Assembly (NCBI GenBank): GCA_018806985.1
Contig: JADANN010000122.1
Span: 974,501 to 1,038,500 of the forward strand
DNA from: Angiostrongylus vasorum
Taxonomy: Eukaryota; Nematoda; Chromadorea; Rhabditida; Metastrongylidae
Length of the DNA stretch: 64,000 nucleotides
Direction: 5' to 3'
Shown: piece by piece, positions 11,121-22,559 of the stretch
Numbering within the stretch: position 1 is the first letter of the stretch
Layout of the letters: every line of letters begins with the position of its first letter
The notes under the pieces: generated by a model
The model's database searches: none
The model's input: the letters and a program-made list of their open reading frames with translations, nothing else
What the model was told of the DNA's origin: nothing
Made by a program: the position numbers and the translations under genes

Positions 11121-11458
11121 CAGCGAATGTCGACTTCATTGTCGTTGTCATTGCTTTTCCCACGTTGTTCAGTCGGCTGCCACATCTTCTGTGTCTTCTG
11201 TGCCGTTATTGTTGTGATCTTCTGGGTCGTTGACATTGCGGAAGAACGAGTAGTGTTTTCAAGTATCCGCATTCTCGATGGTAGTCCAGTACCCATCGGT
11301 TCGGGAAGCAGATCAATGCTGGCCCATATGCTTTCGCCTAGATATTCTGGGTTCTTTCGAGTGGCCATATGGACACTTTCGTACGGTCGTGGAAGTACCG
11401 TCGCTGTTTTTGGTACTGTCCGGGTGGTAGTGTCCCAGAGGTTTCGTGACCATGGTGA
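11121..11458 (-). CDS. Probable exon of a Thr-rich extracellular protein
   Basis: An open frame follows a GAGTTAG acceptor. It reads WDTTTRTVPKTATVLPRPY, then SIWASIDLLPEPMGTGLP and later TTQKITTITAQKTQK, ending at donor GTTGGT. Codon usage is coding-like over 112 codons. It sits just downstream of the poly-Thr exon at 11519-11767, but the phase between them is unresolved. A second open frame overlaps the region (TTDEPPRVIYLSKYNP at about 11.45-11.54 kb). Confidence 0.38.
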
Positions 11459-11518
11459 CTAACTCTGTCATAATGAGTAGGGTTATACTTAGAAAGATAA
11501 ATAACCCGTGGAGGTTCG

Positions 11519-11767
11519 TCAGTTGTGAGGATGGAAGGCAGCATCGTGGCCGTTTTTTCTAAACGTAGATGTGGTGGTGGTTGCTGAGGTGGTCGTGGTT
11601 GTTGATGAGGTGGTGGTGGTGGTGATGGTGGTGGAGATGGTGGAAGTGAGTGCAGGTGTTACTAACTGGGCGGTAGTGACAGGACGAATCGACGTCGACT
11701 CACCCTTCGACTGTACGGCACGACGGGGACTGCTAACAGCCGTGGGCAGAATCGGTGTGAAAAATCC
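11519..11767 (-). CDS. Poly-Thr mucin-like exon
   Basis: A textbook nematode acceptor (AATATTTTCAG) opens the frame FFTPILPTAVSSPRRAVQS, then a run of Thr/Ser (TSTISTTITTTTSS and similar) encoded by ACC/ACA repeats at about 11571-11660. The frame closes at TGA near 11519, so a donor such as GTTTAG near 11570 is likely. It suits a mucin-like extracellular segment. The same DNA gives a Val-rich plus-strand frame, which I take to be the shadow. Confidence 0.42.
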   Translation of the reverse strand, partial: GFFTPILPTAVSSPRRAVQSKGESTSIRPVTTAQLVTPALTSTISTTITTTTTSSTTTTTSATTTTSTFRKNGHDAAFHPHN

Positions 11768-12419
11768 TGAAAATATTTAGGTTACTCTCAAAGCAACTTT
11801 TGGAATTTGGATAAAAGGAAACATAGCTACTCAGAGCTATTGGTGTGCAGAAGTAACCTGCAAATTTCACCCTATGTGAAATCCCCCTTCTGTATTCAAA
11901 GTTTGAGGATTTTTTCTTTACAATTTTCATTTCGTATCCCATCGACCACATAATGATTATTTCCTGATTTTCCTTCCATGACGGTATTTGTGCGTGTTCA
12001 AGTGCATGAATTTGTCATGGCAGTCATACATTTTCATTTGTCATACATTTGGTTTTTATTTTCATCCAACTTGCATTCATTTTTTTGACTTCGAAAAAAA
12101 GTTGATAACTGCTGTATTTCTATACCGACAACCGACAGTATTGTACAAAAGTGGCAAGTGTTACAAAGCATATCCTCCTTTCTGAAACCTTTCCCAAAAT
12201 AGAACCTAGTGCTAAAGTGCTAGCGCTACGGGAAAATGACAGCATTAGAAGCCATTCCAACTGGAATGTAATGAGCAATCTTTCCATGACATCTCCGTGA
12301 ATTCGAAAGTTTTCACGAAAGTTCTTTGCGTCTTTCACACTAAATTCTCTTCAGAATTCAAATCACGAACCATCGATTTGATCGTCTGTACTCTCCAGAA
12401 AAGCTGAATCTGTGAAATA

Positions 12420-12715
12420 AGCTGAATGGCGCTCTGAGTGCGCCGTGTGGACAGCGGATTTGGCGCGAGATCGCGCCAATTCGCCGGCGCGCGCCCTCGA
12501 CACATCGTAGTTGGGCGCGAACCGTGGCGGTGGTGCGTTCAGACGACACTTCGGCGAGTGCCAGTCCATCAGGCACAGAATGGGCAGCACCGTACTCGTC
12601 ATTATCATCCTCCATAGGACATGTGACCTGCACGATAGACGACATCGTCAAGTACGAACGAAACGTGGTCATCGAATTACACTCACAAGCACGAAAGGTG
12701 TGCGTGTGTGTTGAC
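12420..12715. other. GC-rich island, open on both strands
   Basis: This stretch is clearly richer in G and C than its surroundings and is open in at least two frames. A plus-strand frame reads VTCTIDDIVKYERNVV before GTGTGCG. A minus-strand frame starts at ATG 12672 (MTTFRSYLTMSS) and contains EDDNDEYGAAHSVPDG. It is probably an exon, perhaps of the Thr-rich minus-strand gene at 11 kb, but the strand cannot be fixed by eye. Confidence 0.3.
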
Positions 12716-12889
12716 AGGACATGGAAGCAAGCTCACGAATGGCAAGAAAATGAGCGCCGTGCCAAGGAATAATTGCAACGCGATGTTGTGCTGAGAACAG
12801 AAAAAAAGTCGAACGCGATGGATAGAGATGACTAGTGGGGAAACGAGGACAGGACAACGGACTCGAAATACATTCGCATTTCTGTCATC

Positions 12890-12928
12890 AGCTGACGAGT
12901 GTCATGTGACAAACCGCACTCGTCAGCT
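12890..12928. repeat. Short perfect inverted repeat
   Basis: AGCTGACGAGTG at 12890-12901 and CACTCGTCAGCT at 12917-12928 form a 12-bp stem with a 15-base loop. It may be the remnant of a terminal inverted repeat. Confidence 0.5.
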
Positions 12929-12929
12929 A

Positions 12930-14760
12930 AGCACTTTGATTAGTTCCACGTCAACAAATGAAAAAGTGGAATTAAAATAACAACTAAAAGTGCGCACTTT
13001 AAAAATATCATAGAGCAGACTTTAGTGATGAAGCACTCGTTCATGACAAAAATCTGGCACATAGTGGCGGATGACTGCGAAGACCTCATGTCTTCAGAAA
13101 TATAAACAAGTGAGTATTGCTAGAACGAGAAACAAAAGAAAAGGCATGAAAATAAACCCCTTGCTGTTTATTTTCAAGAAAGGAAGATGAAAATATCTTT
13201 AGACAGAGATTCTTAAAACGAGATAAGACGCTGCTTTTATGTTACCAGGTAACTACAATGTTTAGTTTACAGAAACAAATATTAGGTGGTTAGGTTTTTT
13301 TTGACAAAAACAGGCCTAAAAAGAACAGGGACAAAAAAAGCTTTTCAAAAAATTCAGCTCGAGAAGATCGGAACAGCTTTTAGGTGCCAAATAAGAAAAC
13401 GAGTTCATTTCTAATATCTCAGATACACGACGATTTCCAATTTACTCATGGATTTGTTCTGAGGAAAAATTCTTAAAGTCAGAACAGCCTTGCAAGAATC
13501 CTATTTCGCAATTTTTAACGACCATTTCACTTAAAGGAATAATTTTCCATGATGGTTAATGAAATCGTTCCAGAGTTTTCTCTATTATGCCAAAGAATTC
13601 TTGTGACTACACGTAAGAATTGTCAAACTGTGGAGGAGAAAATGAGAAGACGAATTCAGAAAAAAGACAGGAAGTTCAGGATGACATAAATCCAGAAAGA
13701 GAGAAAGAGGAGATCGAGAAAGACAGAAAACGTCAGATCACAGCAAAAAACACTTGCTAAGGAAGAAAGTGATTGTGAACAACTGCTAAGTGACGACAAA
13801 TGGCAGCAGCTCTTAGTGTATGGAAAGGACTAGGAGTTAGAATACAATGAATCCGAAATAACGATTATTCAAACAGCACCTTCGTTTAGTGACAAGCTCA
13901 CAAAATTTTGTTATAAGCTGGGTGTTTAGTGAAGAAGGTTAATCAAGCATTCGTCTAGGAAAGAGGAAAGCTACAAAAAATCGAAGGAGCTGGAAGAGAA
14001 AAGAATACAGTTCGTAGAAATACGCACTGAATTATGTGACCGAAAAACCATTTCGCCACCATGTTCCTATTCAAAGAAATCTAATGTTTCAATAAGAAAA
14101 AGTTAGAAATTCCTGAAATTCCAACGACCTCAGAATAAGGACTAAGAAATCCTGATTCGCAAAGAAGCATATGGTAATGGTCCTTCTTGATAAGTCGGGA
14201 ATCCGTCGTTAAATCGTTAAAGCTTTGTACAACTGCCTTGCTTTCAACTTGCCACGGCAGAAGAAATTTGTCCTGTCGCTGAATAGAGAGGAGAAAATGC
14301 ATGTGAGCGTTGAATTCCGATATTCAATGAAAGGCGCTCTCCAGCTTGGCTTCGCAGGCTTGGAATAAATTGGGCTCCTGTGTTTTTTTTCTTCATCGAT
14401 TGAAAAAGCTATCAGTCATACAACGTGTACAACGCTTTCACAATACAATAGAGACTAATTTCTATGGTACGACTATGTTTTATACACATGCTGTACATCA
14501 ATTTCCTCGTTCCCAATGTGTGGTTGTATGACAAATCGACAATAATCAATCAAATCGTCGAATGTGGGATGTGAACGATATAGAACGATGACGACAACTT
14601 TATGACAGCCAAGCATCTCTACGCCATTCCAAGCTGCCCAAAAAGAAACACCCTGGTAGATGCCAAATTTCAAGTATTTCATTTCTGCTATGATCTCCTT
14701 AAGTACTACTTTACCGACGTGTATTGCATATTCCACAAAGCGTAAACGCTACAGAAATTG
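12930..14760. other. No gene or repeat recognised
   Basis: AT-rich; the plus strand is purine-rich in 13600-14000. No splice-flanked coding stretch was seen. Confidence 0.4.
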
Positions 14761-14763
14761 GGC

Positions 14764-14895
14764 ATACTTTGTCCAGACTGTCCTTGGGACTCCAGGGAAA
14801 ACAATGACTGAACCAGCAAAACTCCGAAAAATGGAGAATATGTTGAGGCCCGCACAACCAGTGAGGACAGGGGCGTCCAAGTATCCAATCTGATA
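14764..14895 (+). repeat. Family C 3' fragment
   Basis: Begins near CTTTGTCCAGACTGTCC and ends GGGGCGTCCAAGTATCC. 5' truncated, as is common for LINE-mobilised repeats. Confidence 0.6.
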
Positions 14896-15552
14896 TCCAC
14901 TCAGCCGATTATCTTAAGGATTTTATCAATTAACAGCGTTCATAAAGCCAATAATGTTCACAAGCAGCTAACATCAACAGCAATTCCTTTCCAACGTCGA
15001 TAACGATGACTCGGAATTTCTACAAGCTCTCCCAAATTCACACGGCTGTGTTCCACTATAAAAATATCTTTACCAATTCGTAATCGGAGACTTGAGCATA
15101 AGAATAGAAGGAACGAAAACAGTACTGATCGTAATAGATTTGCTGTGACATGATCACAACTACGGTGGCCGTGCCGCAGCAATTCCTTAAATTTCGGTGA
15201 CATTTTACTGCTGGACGTGTAGATGAATATATCGGAAATTCATCACTCCATTCCAGACATCCCAAGTGAAATATAGGTTCAGATTTGTGTCGTCTATTTT
15301 GGACCCAAATATGTACAAAACCGAATACCTGACTGCTTGATCAACTTGTTTTGGACTAGATTATTTGTTCAGCTGAGCCATCCTCTCTTTATAGTACTAT
15401 TTTTAGATTTTCCTATCAATAAAATGTTCAGTAAAAGCTTTAGGGAAAAACTCGCCATAGCCGGACATGAAATTTTCGGACCCACGAGAGGAATTTTACG
15501 TCTCCCTTTTCCAGTAGTCCTTATTGAAGGTGAAATACAATGAAGTCAATGG

Positions 15553-15840
15553 GATAAAGGACAAAGGATAAAGCTATCGCCGCTGATCAATCCCTGAGGG
15601 ATGCGCAATCCATTCGACTTCATTAAGCATCGTTGGAGGTGATTTAATGCATATCTGGCCTTTATAATGACTTGCGGTGGCCTACTAATGTATCGAGCCA
15701 GTACTGCTATTCTTTCCCAGACAAGTCTGTTACCAATTTGCCGATCCCACAGGGATGGAAGGCCTGGTGAGCCATAGGCGAGGGGATCGATCCCACGTGT
15801 GTTGCAGAGCGCCACTGACCACTGCACCACAGGCGCCCCT
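15553..15840 (-). repeat. SINE-1 copy
   Basis: Full length, with GGGATCGATCCCC B box and ATAAAGGACAAAGGATAAAGC tail (plus-strand view). A short duplication TCAATGG at 15546-15552 and 15841-15847 may be the target site. Confidence 0.8.
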
Positions 15841-16354
15841 TCAATGGAACGAAACAATAACAAACTATACGTGGATTAGACGAGGATGAGTGTGTACTCC
15901 AAGCAGTAAAGCTATCTCGACGAGGTACCTGCAACAGTGAACCAATGTGTTCAACTACGTGAACACACTGCTTATTTAGCAAACTGCCCTTTTTCTTGGG
16001 TGCATTGCAGTGAAAATAGTCACATCCGAATCCAAGAAGGCAGCGCAGACCATGTCTATCATTGGAAACCACCAAGAGGAAGAAATGCGAAAAGTCATGT
16101 TGGCCACATAACACACGAAAAGAAACTTAAAAAGCGTGGAGTGCTTCTGCTGAATAAAACTTTTGGAAAAAAAAAGCGCTAGCAAGTCTGCGAATTCAGT
16201 GCGACAGTACCATACCATATGAGATAAGCTTTTTTTTTAACACACAGCAAATATACGGCGGCTCAAAACAACCAAATTAAACAATTTTTTCAAAAGTTTC
16301 TGGAAATTCCTGATACAGCTTAATTTTTTAATTTTACCGGCAGTCTCTCTTCAT

Positions 16355-16748
16355 TAAGGGACGGATGGAACATTGGCAGTGATACCGCTCATCACGACCA
16401 CGGTGTTGGTTCGATGCCACTCCGGTATCACCAAGCCCGTCATCCTTCCGAGTTCGTGAAATTGGTGCCGAATCTTTTCCGGGAGGAAATCACTCTCTGC
16501 AATCCAATTGAGAACGCTCTAAGCCCAGCTATCTCAGGACTTCAGTGAGAATCGACTCCACCAGCATTCTACGACATTCAAGATGAAATTTTAAAAAAAT
16601 CCTCAAGCAGCAGCCGAAGCCACACGTGAAAGCTGGAAGACCTTCGTGGATGGTGATGGTGAAGGTGAGGAAATGAATTGAATGTGAGAAGTGCTGGGAT
16701 CCGCACAGTAGATGTGAAGACGGGTCGCATAAAAAAAAAGTAAAAAGA
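16355..16748 (+). repeat. SINE-2 copy
   Basis: Matches the 8.4 kb copy through its whole length: TGGCAGTGATACCGCTCATC head, TTGGTTCGATGCC B box, GTGCTGGGATCCGCACAG near the end, A-rich tail. Confidence 0.75.
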
Positions 16749-17073
16749 AATTTTTTATTTTATGAAATAAGATAAAAAATCCTCTGTTAGATCGTTGTCA
16801 CTAATGTCTGAGTTTTTACTCAAAGTGTAACACGTTTGTTTTTTTACGATGTCTTCGAGGCTTCCAGTGCACTATTAGAATTCCAAATACAATTGAGTCA
16901 CAGCTGTCGAAAGGGTTCGGGCACCTTTTCAAAGATACTTATTTTCAACCGATAGATCAACAGGAAACCTTAGAAAAAACATTTCGTAGAGGCAATGCTG
17001 AGGAAATTTTAGTCTCATTAATCGGTCTATTTGCAAAATTCTGAGCCGCGAAAAAAAAGTGCTCCCTTCATAG

Positions 17074-17661
17074 TTGAACTACCGTGCACTCCAAAAACTA
17101 TTAAGAACCACAGCAAATTGGAAACCTAACATGCCTCTAATCGAGATTTATGTACCTAGGATGGATATCTACGAATTTGTGCGGTGTGGAGGGTGTAAAG
17201 TTAAGATCTTATCCCTAATAAGTTACGCATACGTGATGAGTCCTAATGTGGTGGGAAAGAGACGTATAAGAAAGGCGACTACATACCTTTGCGAAGGTAG
17301 GTCCACGTAGTAGATGAGCAAAAAGAACTTTAAAAGACCAAAACGTCCACTACTGTCGGGTGGAATCATGGAAGGAGTGAGACCTATCTCTGATGCAGTG
17401 CAGTCGATCAAAGCAATGTACACCACCCTAATGCAAGAAGTAATATGCATAAATGCATCAGTTCTTGGCATACATACCTCTTCTTCCAGCACATTGACCA
17501 AAAAACTATGGGAAAAATTTGCTCAAGGTCGCTTTGAACAAATGAGCTTCGGTTCTATCTTAGTGACTCTGGGTAGTTACCTCTACACGAACTTGACAAG
17601 AACGCTAAAAAATGAAGAACCTCATATGAAAAAATGTGACCCCTACGAAATCTTCGAGTGA
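17074..17661 (+). other. Pair of unassigned open frames
   Basis: Two frames (78 and 115 codons, split by a TAG at about 17310) follow each other on the plus strand. The second contains GGIMEGVRPISDAVQSIKA and LTKKLWEKFAQGRFE. The spacing suggests a decayed single reading frame, perhaps from a mobile element. No motif identifies it. Confidence 0.2.
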
Positions 17662-17784
17662 GTGAAATACGCCGGGATAATCTCTAGGGCGGCAGAACTG
17701 CAGTTTTAAATACAGGAAATCAATCTTTCCTCTGTTCTTCTTGATGAACAGACATAAGGTTGTTATTAGACCATTTGATACTTC

Positions 17785-17850
17785 ACAATAGCTGACGTTT
17801 CAGCGGTTTCATCTTTTTCTTTACAAAGCTTAGCGCTCACCAACTAAATG
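17785..17850 (-). mobile_element. Degenerate PLE core
   Basis: TAGCTGACGTTTCAGCGGTT on the plus strand is the reverse complement of the GAAACGTCAGCTA core. The CTGANGA part has decayed to AAGAAAAAGATGA. Confidence 0.35.
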
Positions 17851-17954
17851 AGAAGTGACTTATAAATACGGTGGACAATTCGTCATTGAGAATGATTAAT
17901 ATCAAAGCATTAATTCCTACCAATCTTTTTTTCTTATTTCACATGACCTGACAT

Positions 17955-18140
17955 CATTTATTACGCCGATTTTGGCCCTTCTCGCATTCGATTCACTTCC
18001 TTGTACTTGTCCTCCAAAGTCTTCAGATTTGCGTATGCTTCTTGACTATTTCGATCTTCATGAATGTAACTGAATACTGGTCATGTAGGTTCTACTTAGA
18101 ACCCCCTCGATAGCCATGTTAGAGCACAAGTAGGGCAATA
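17955..18140 (-). repeat. SINE-2 fragment
   Basis: Plus strand shows GCATTCGATTCACTTCC and the reverse of GAAGACTTTGGAGGAC, matching the 3' half of SINE-2. Confidence 0.45.
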
Positions 18141-18439
18141 ACACAAGCAGTCCCAACCTTTTTGGATCAAAGGAGACATTGCATTGTTGTCTTCTAACAA
18201 TTTGCCTACGCCATAGTGATGGCAGAGGCTATTAGCATGAGATAAAGTCCATCCAGTGACCTTGCATGTATTATAATTGAAAGGGCATCTCTACTACTGC
18301 GTTACAGTTCCCCTGCCACAAATTATTATATTTTAAAAGACCACTAGCATAGGTACTTCGTGAGTCACTTATCAGCAAGATATGTGGAGTCAATATTGTA
18401 CACCAAGGCTAACACGCCAAATTTTAAACATGTTTGCGA

Positions 18440-18472
18440 CCCTTATATATATATATACTATATATACTATAA

Positions 18473-18567
<95 letters not shown>
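18440..18567. repeat. (TA)n microsatellite
   Basis: A nearly pure TA tract of about 90 bp with an interrupted start. It ends directly before a family C repeat. Tyr-Ile frames through it are artefacts. Confidence 0.95.
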
Positions 18568-18568
<1 letters not shown>

Positions 18569-18570
18569 TA

Positions 18571-18967
18571 ACCAACGGTTTACAGCCTCATCGTGGCTCG
18601 GAGGCGTTTTTGGGTGTCGGACTGCGATGTACAGCGCGGACTTCCATCCCTCCAGCGGGGGTCTCCCACGCTGAGAGGGAGTCTGACGTTTCCACCAAGA
18701 AGCCCAGCTAAGAGTAAACCATTACCAGCATCCACCACCATCCTGTTATCAAACTAGTCGCATGGTGGCAAATCTACTTTATGATCCACAAGAGCGACGA
18801 CTGTCTGTGATGATGGTGACCTGGGGCAGACTTTGGCCAGGCTGACTCGAGACTCCAAGGAAACACAATTGCTGAACCAGAAAAACTCCAAAAAATGGAG
18901 AATATGTTGGGGCCCGCACGACCAGTGAGGACGGGGCCATCCAAGTATCAAAGTACCAAGTAACCAT
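18571..18967 (+). repeat. Family C repeat, near full length
   Basis: GC-rich, starting CCAACGGTTTACAGCCTCAT and passing through GAGAGGGAGTCTGACGTTTCC, GGGGCAGACTTTGGCCAGG and GGAGAATATGTTGGGGCCCG to CCATCCAAGTATCAAAGTACC. It abuts a (TA)n tract upstream. I suspect a non-autonomous LINE or SINE. Confidence 0.7.
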
Positions 18968-18969
18968 AC

Positions 18970-20470
18970 CGACTGTACAAACGTGTAATCGATTGGTAAG
19001 ATTGATTGTATGAATGAACCCTGAACAGCACCAAAGAGCAAGAGCGGCTGATTTAGATGCCGTTGTTTACATAGCTCAAGAAAGTGGTTTAGTTCCAAGA
19101 ACTAGTAGAGTGGGGCTACGACTTGATGTCATCACTAGACGAGGATTCAGCTTTCACTAAGAGAGTTGTCCAAACGGGACTGCCAGAAGAACAGACTCAA
19201 ATTTCCAGTTCGCACGCCACCGATTCCGTTGAATGCGACTGCTGATGATAGGAGAGGAGCTGTAACAGCTGGTTTAGGGCCATCTGAAGTTTGCTGAATT
19301 CTCAAGGCCAATCTGAAGGCGTCGAATAGCTTACGAGTAATACTTTTGCAAACAAACTCTCATTTAACTTTGTCACGGATAATCTGTCCCAATCTTTCAG
19401 TTATTGATAAGCTAGCGCGAGGTTGATAAAAAAACTTTATTTGGTCTGTTGTCTACTGCCGAATAAGGATTCATATCAACCTCATGCTGACTTACCAATG
19501 AAAAATGCACGACGAACCAGTTACTCGATCACAAAATGCACAGGTAGCAATGCTGGCAGGTTTCATTACGATCATGTCCAAGTTTCCAGCACCTGTCCCT
19601 AACATTTAAGTGAATGCACCAGTATCCAACGATAAAGCAGCTTAGTAAAAACAAAGTGTTCAACAGAAATTGATAGACTCGTCGTTAATGACATTTGAAA
19701 CTAAGTCTCTGAATAGAAAAAATGCAGTCCATAAGAGCCTATTAATCCCTAAGGAGATTAAGAAGAGCTATGAAAGAAGTTCTGAGTAGTTGTACAAATA
19801 AACACCTCTAATTGAAGTTGAAGGAGGGGAATAAATTGCTATTAAAAAGTGCAAAAAGTGCTAGGGTACTAGTAGCATCTACTGTGAGATTTGAGAAAGT
19901 GGTTGAAGAAGAGAAAGCCGTAAGCCGAAAGCCTTTGACGAAAGCAAAAGAACGTCACAAAATGATTCGGCACGAGCATGAACTAGGGCATTTCTAAATG
20001 GTGGGTTGAATGCCAACTTGTCCGATGGGAATTGAATAGCCACGCAGCTCTTTGAAGAAAAAAACGGCAGTGGGAAAAAAGCTGATGAAGCTCCCAGAAG
20101 ATTCATAGTCAAACACCGCTCATAAAATCATGGAGCGAGACGATTTCAAAACGTTAAGAAGTCTTAATACTTTATAAAACATCGATGGTAAATGTCAAAT
20201 ATTAATTCTAATAGTTTAATAAATTTTCGCGCAATTACGACTATTACTTTGATGTTGTTTGGAAAAAAAGTAACCGTTCGTTTTTTTTCCTCCCTCTCTC
20301 AAATGTATGTAGAGCTTTTCGTATAAGTAGCGAATGATAGGAGAAACTCTCATTGATTTGTCGCCTAATCGCCGTTGTGGGTATCCTAGGGTGTATCCAA
20401 GGTTGCAATATGCAGAGCAAGGTCATCTCTCAGCATGGTCACCTAAGCCTAGAAGGGGTTTGATATTTTT
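18970..20470. other. No gene or repeat recognised
   Basis: Short frames only, including a Lys/Glu-rich plus frame at 19812-19997 without splice support. Confidence 0.35.
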
Positions 20471-20480
20471 TACTCGAAAG

Positions 20481-20618
20481 CATAGCAGAATACACGTATA
20501 CGACGGCAGAGTCCAGAGAGCTACCCGTGACTACTTTCTTGCCATGAAGGGTAGGAAAATAGTAGTCGATGCCCAAGATGGTTTAGGTGGTCTCGGAAAC
20601 ATCGTGATCAGTGGCTAA
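20481..20618 (+). CDS. Possible terminal exon, unidentified
   Basis: The open frame reads RIHVYDGRVQRATRDYFLA, then GRKIVVDAQDGLGGLGNIV, ending in TAA, with coding-like third positions. The acceptor (TCGAAAG) is weak. No relatives were recognised; it may be a remnant of a mobile element. Confidence 0.22.
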   Translation, partial: HSRIHVYDGRVQRATRDYFLAMKGRKIVVDAQDGLGGLGNIVISG

Positions 20619-21094
20619 AGTCGTCTGAACTTCCCAAGGTCTGCGGAACGCATATACAAGAACTAAGGCCAGCGCTTCTTGGTTATGTCTTCAGCGGAAA
20701 TTCAAAAGCAGCCGGTATTCATTGCTTATTCTAACTTATTTCGTTCAGAAATGTTTATTAAGACAAAAGTGTAAAGCAATCCGAAAGAACAATTTTCCTT
20801 TCTGAAATAATTAGTTTTAGTTTCATGTAATAGTTACCGGCTACGGCTTATGACACACTACAATCGCCTGCTAAGTCAAGCAAAAAAGGGAGTAGACGAT
20901 TGATGACGAGTATTAGATGATTTCGGTCATATCTGCCGGAGAAAGCGCGGTAATAAAAAATCGCTTTTGTGTCGGATCTCTTCGCACTCTACTGCTCACA
21001 CGTCAACGAATAAAAGCCACTGGATATGAAAGAATGGAAGAATGAAAAAAGAAAGAATGTTAACCTTTTATCGGGTGCCTACAATGGTTTTTCA

Positions 21095-21245
21095 CTACAG
21101 GGTATGATGTGAAAGACAACCACAACGGTGCTAAGATTTTCGCAAAACTTGGACCCCGGTCCAGATCGAACCACGATTACCCTTTACGCGCATTAAACAC
21201 TGCATTCACAAGTCACGCCTTAGTTCCCATAGCATAAGAACAAGT
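21095..21245. mobile_element. MITE-1 fragment
   Basis: CAGGGTATGATGTGAAAGAC, CAACCACAACGGTGCTAAG and GACCCCGGTCCAGATCG match the left end of the 22.3 kb copy. Confidence 0.5.
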
Positions 21246-21859
21246 TGCTTATAATGGAAAGGATTTCAATAATCATAAACACAATAGGAGTCGACTGACG
21301 ATGTAATGAGTAGAAGGAAATGCGAATCATCGCGACGAGGCTCGGCAGGCCTGTTAAGTGCGAATGCTCAGAGGTCCATCGAGTCGTCAACGGCGCTAAC
21401 ACATCTCTCGAATAGAATAGTAAATGGCCGTTGTTGTGCTTGGAAACAATGCTTCGTTCGTTGCACATGGGTGTAACACCTCAATTCACCTATGGAGAAA
21501 GTAGGAAGCCAAGTCCGGTATTTTATGAGAACACTCTTTGTTCAGGTCGTCATTAGGTGAGAGTTACTGGCCTCAACGACTCTTCTCAAAAATCTTTCAG
21601 TGGCAACAATCTTCTAAACTAACTCAGTAGTAGAGCGACCGATCCGTCCTACTTCTTCATATAAAAATTGCAATGGAATTGTAATTTGGCAGTTTTCGAT
21701 TAGGATTAGGACATTGCTGACTGAAACAGAACGGTGGTTATCATAGTACATTAGAATGACCATTCGATGTTTCAAAAACCATTCAGCTTCTTAACAGTCA
21801 GCCAGCCGTAAAGCGAAAAAATAAGAACAAAAATGGTTTAAATCGCTGTATAAAAAGTA

Positions 21860-22122
21860 GAGGTGTGGCGCAGTGGTCGGAGGCGCCCTGCGACACACAC
21901 GTGGGATCAATCCCCACGCCCGTGGCCCACCAAGCTTTCCATCCTTCCGGAGTCGGCAAATTAGTACCAGACATGTATTGGCTCGATACATGGGTAGGTC
22001 ACCACGAGCCATTGTAAAGGCCAGAAATGCATTCAATCACCTCCAACGATACTTAATGAAGTCGAATGCATGTCGTATCCCTCAAGAATTGATCAACGCC
22101 GGGATCTGCAGAGCTCCTTTAT
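21860..22122 (+). repeat. SINE-1 copy
   Basis: Head GGTGTGGCGCAGTGGTCGGA, body AATTAGTACCAGACATG, AATGCATTCAATCACCTCC. The tail is degraded. Confidence 0.8.
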
Positions 22123-22248
22123 GAAGAAAGTGAGCCATAAAGGAAGAAAGGTTTTCAAAAGCGTGCAAAGAATTTGGAAATGAGTGCCTCAATAACATTG
22201 TTTAAATCTCTGCAGAAATCATTCTCACGGGTCAGAAAAATATCAGAA

Positions 22249-22552
22249 AGCATGTGTGGTTGTCGAAAAAAAACCTAACTCAACCACAACGATGCTAAGA
22301 TATTCGCAGAACTTGGATCCCGGGCCAGACCGAACCACGATTTCCGTTTCAGAGAGCACGTGCATTACACATTGCGCTACGGAGGCCCTTTCTCTGCGTC
22401 TCTCCCAGCTAGTTTTCTATCTACCAGTGCCGTCAGTAGTCACCCGTCAGCGGGATTGATCTGGAGAGCCCATATCGGCATTGAACCCAGTTATGCTGAA
22501 GCTGCAGTCGGTTATCTCAGCATCGTTGTGGTTGATTTCGCATAATACCCTG
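22249..22552. mobile_element. MITE-1 copy with terminal inverted repeats
   Basis: The left end CAACCACAACGATGCTAAG and the right end CTCAGCATCGTTGTGGTTG are inverted repeats. The right end extends to ATTTCGCATAATACCCTGCC. The interior contains TCTCCCAGCTAGTTTTC and CAGTAGTCACCCGTCA. Confidence 0.65.
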
Positions 22553-22559
22553 CCATAAA

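Noticed and set aside
11571..11780. Val-rich plus-strand frame
   Set aside because: It is the complement of the ACC/ACA Thr codons of the minus-strand exon, which has the proper acceptor.
18382..18711. Plus and minus open frames rich in Tyr-Ile
   Set aside because: Produced by the (TA)n microsatellite; same at 61931-62143.
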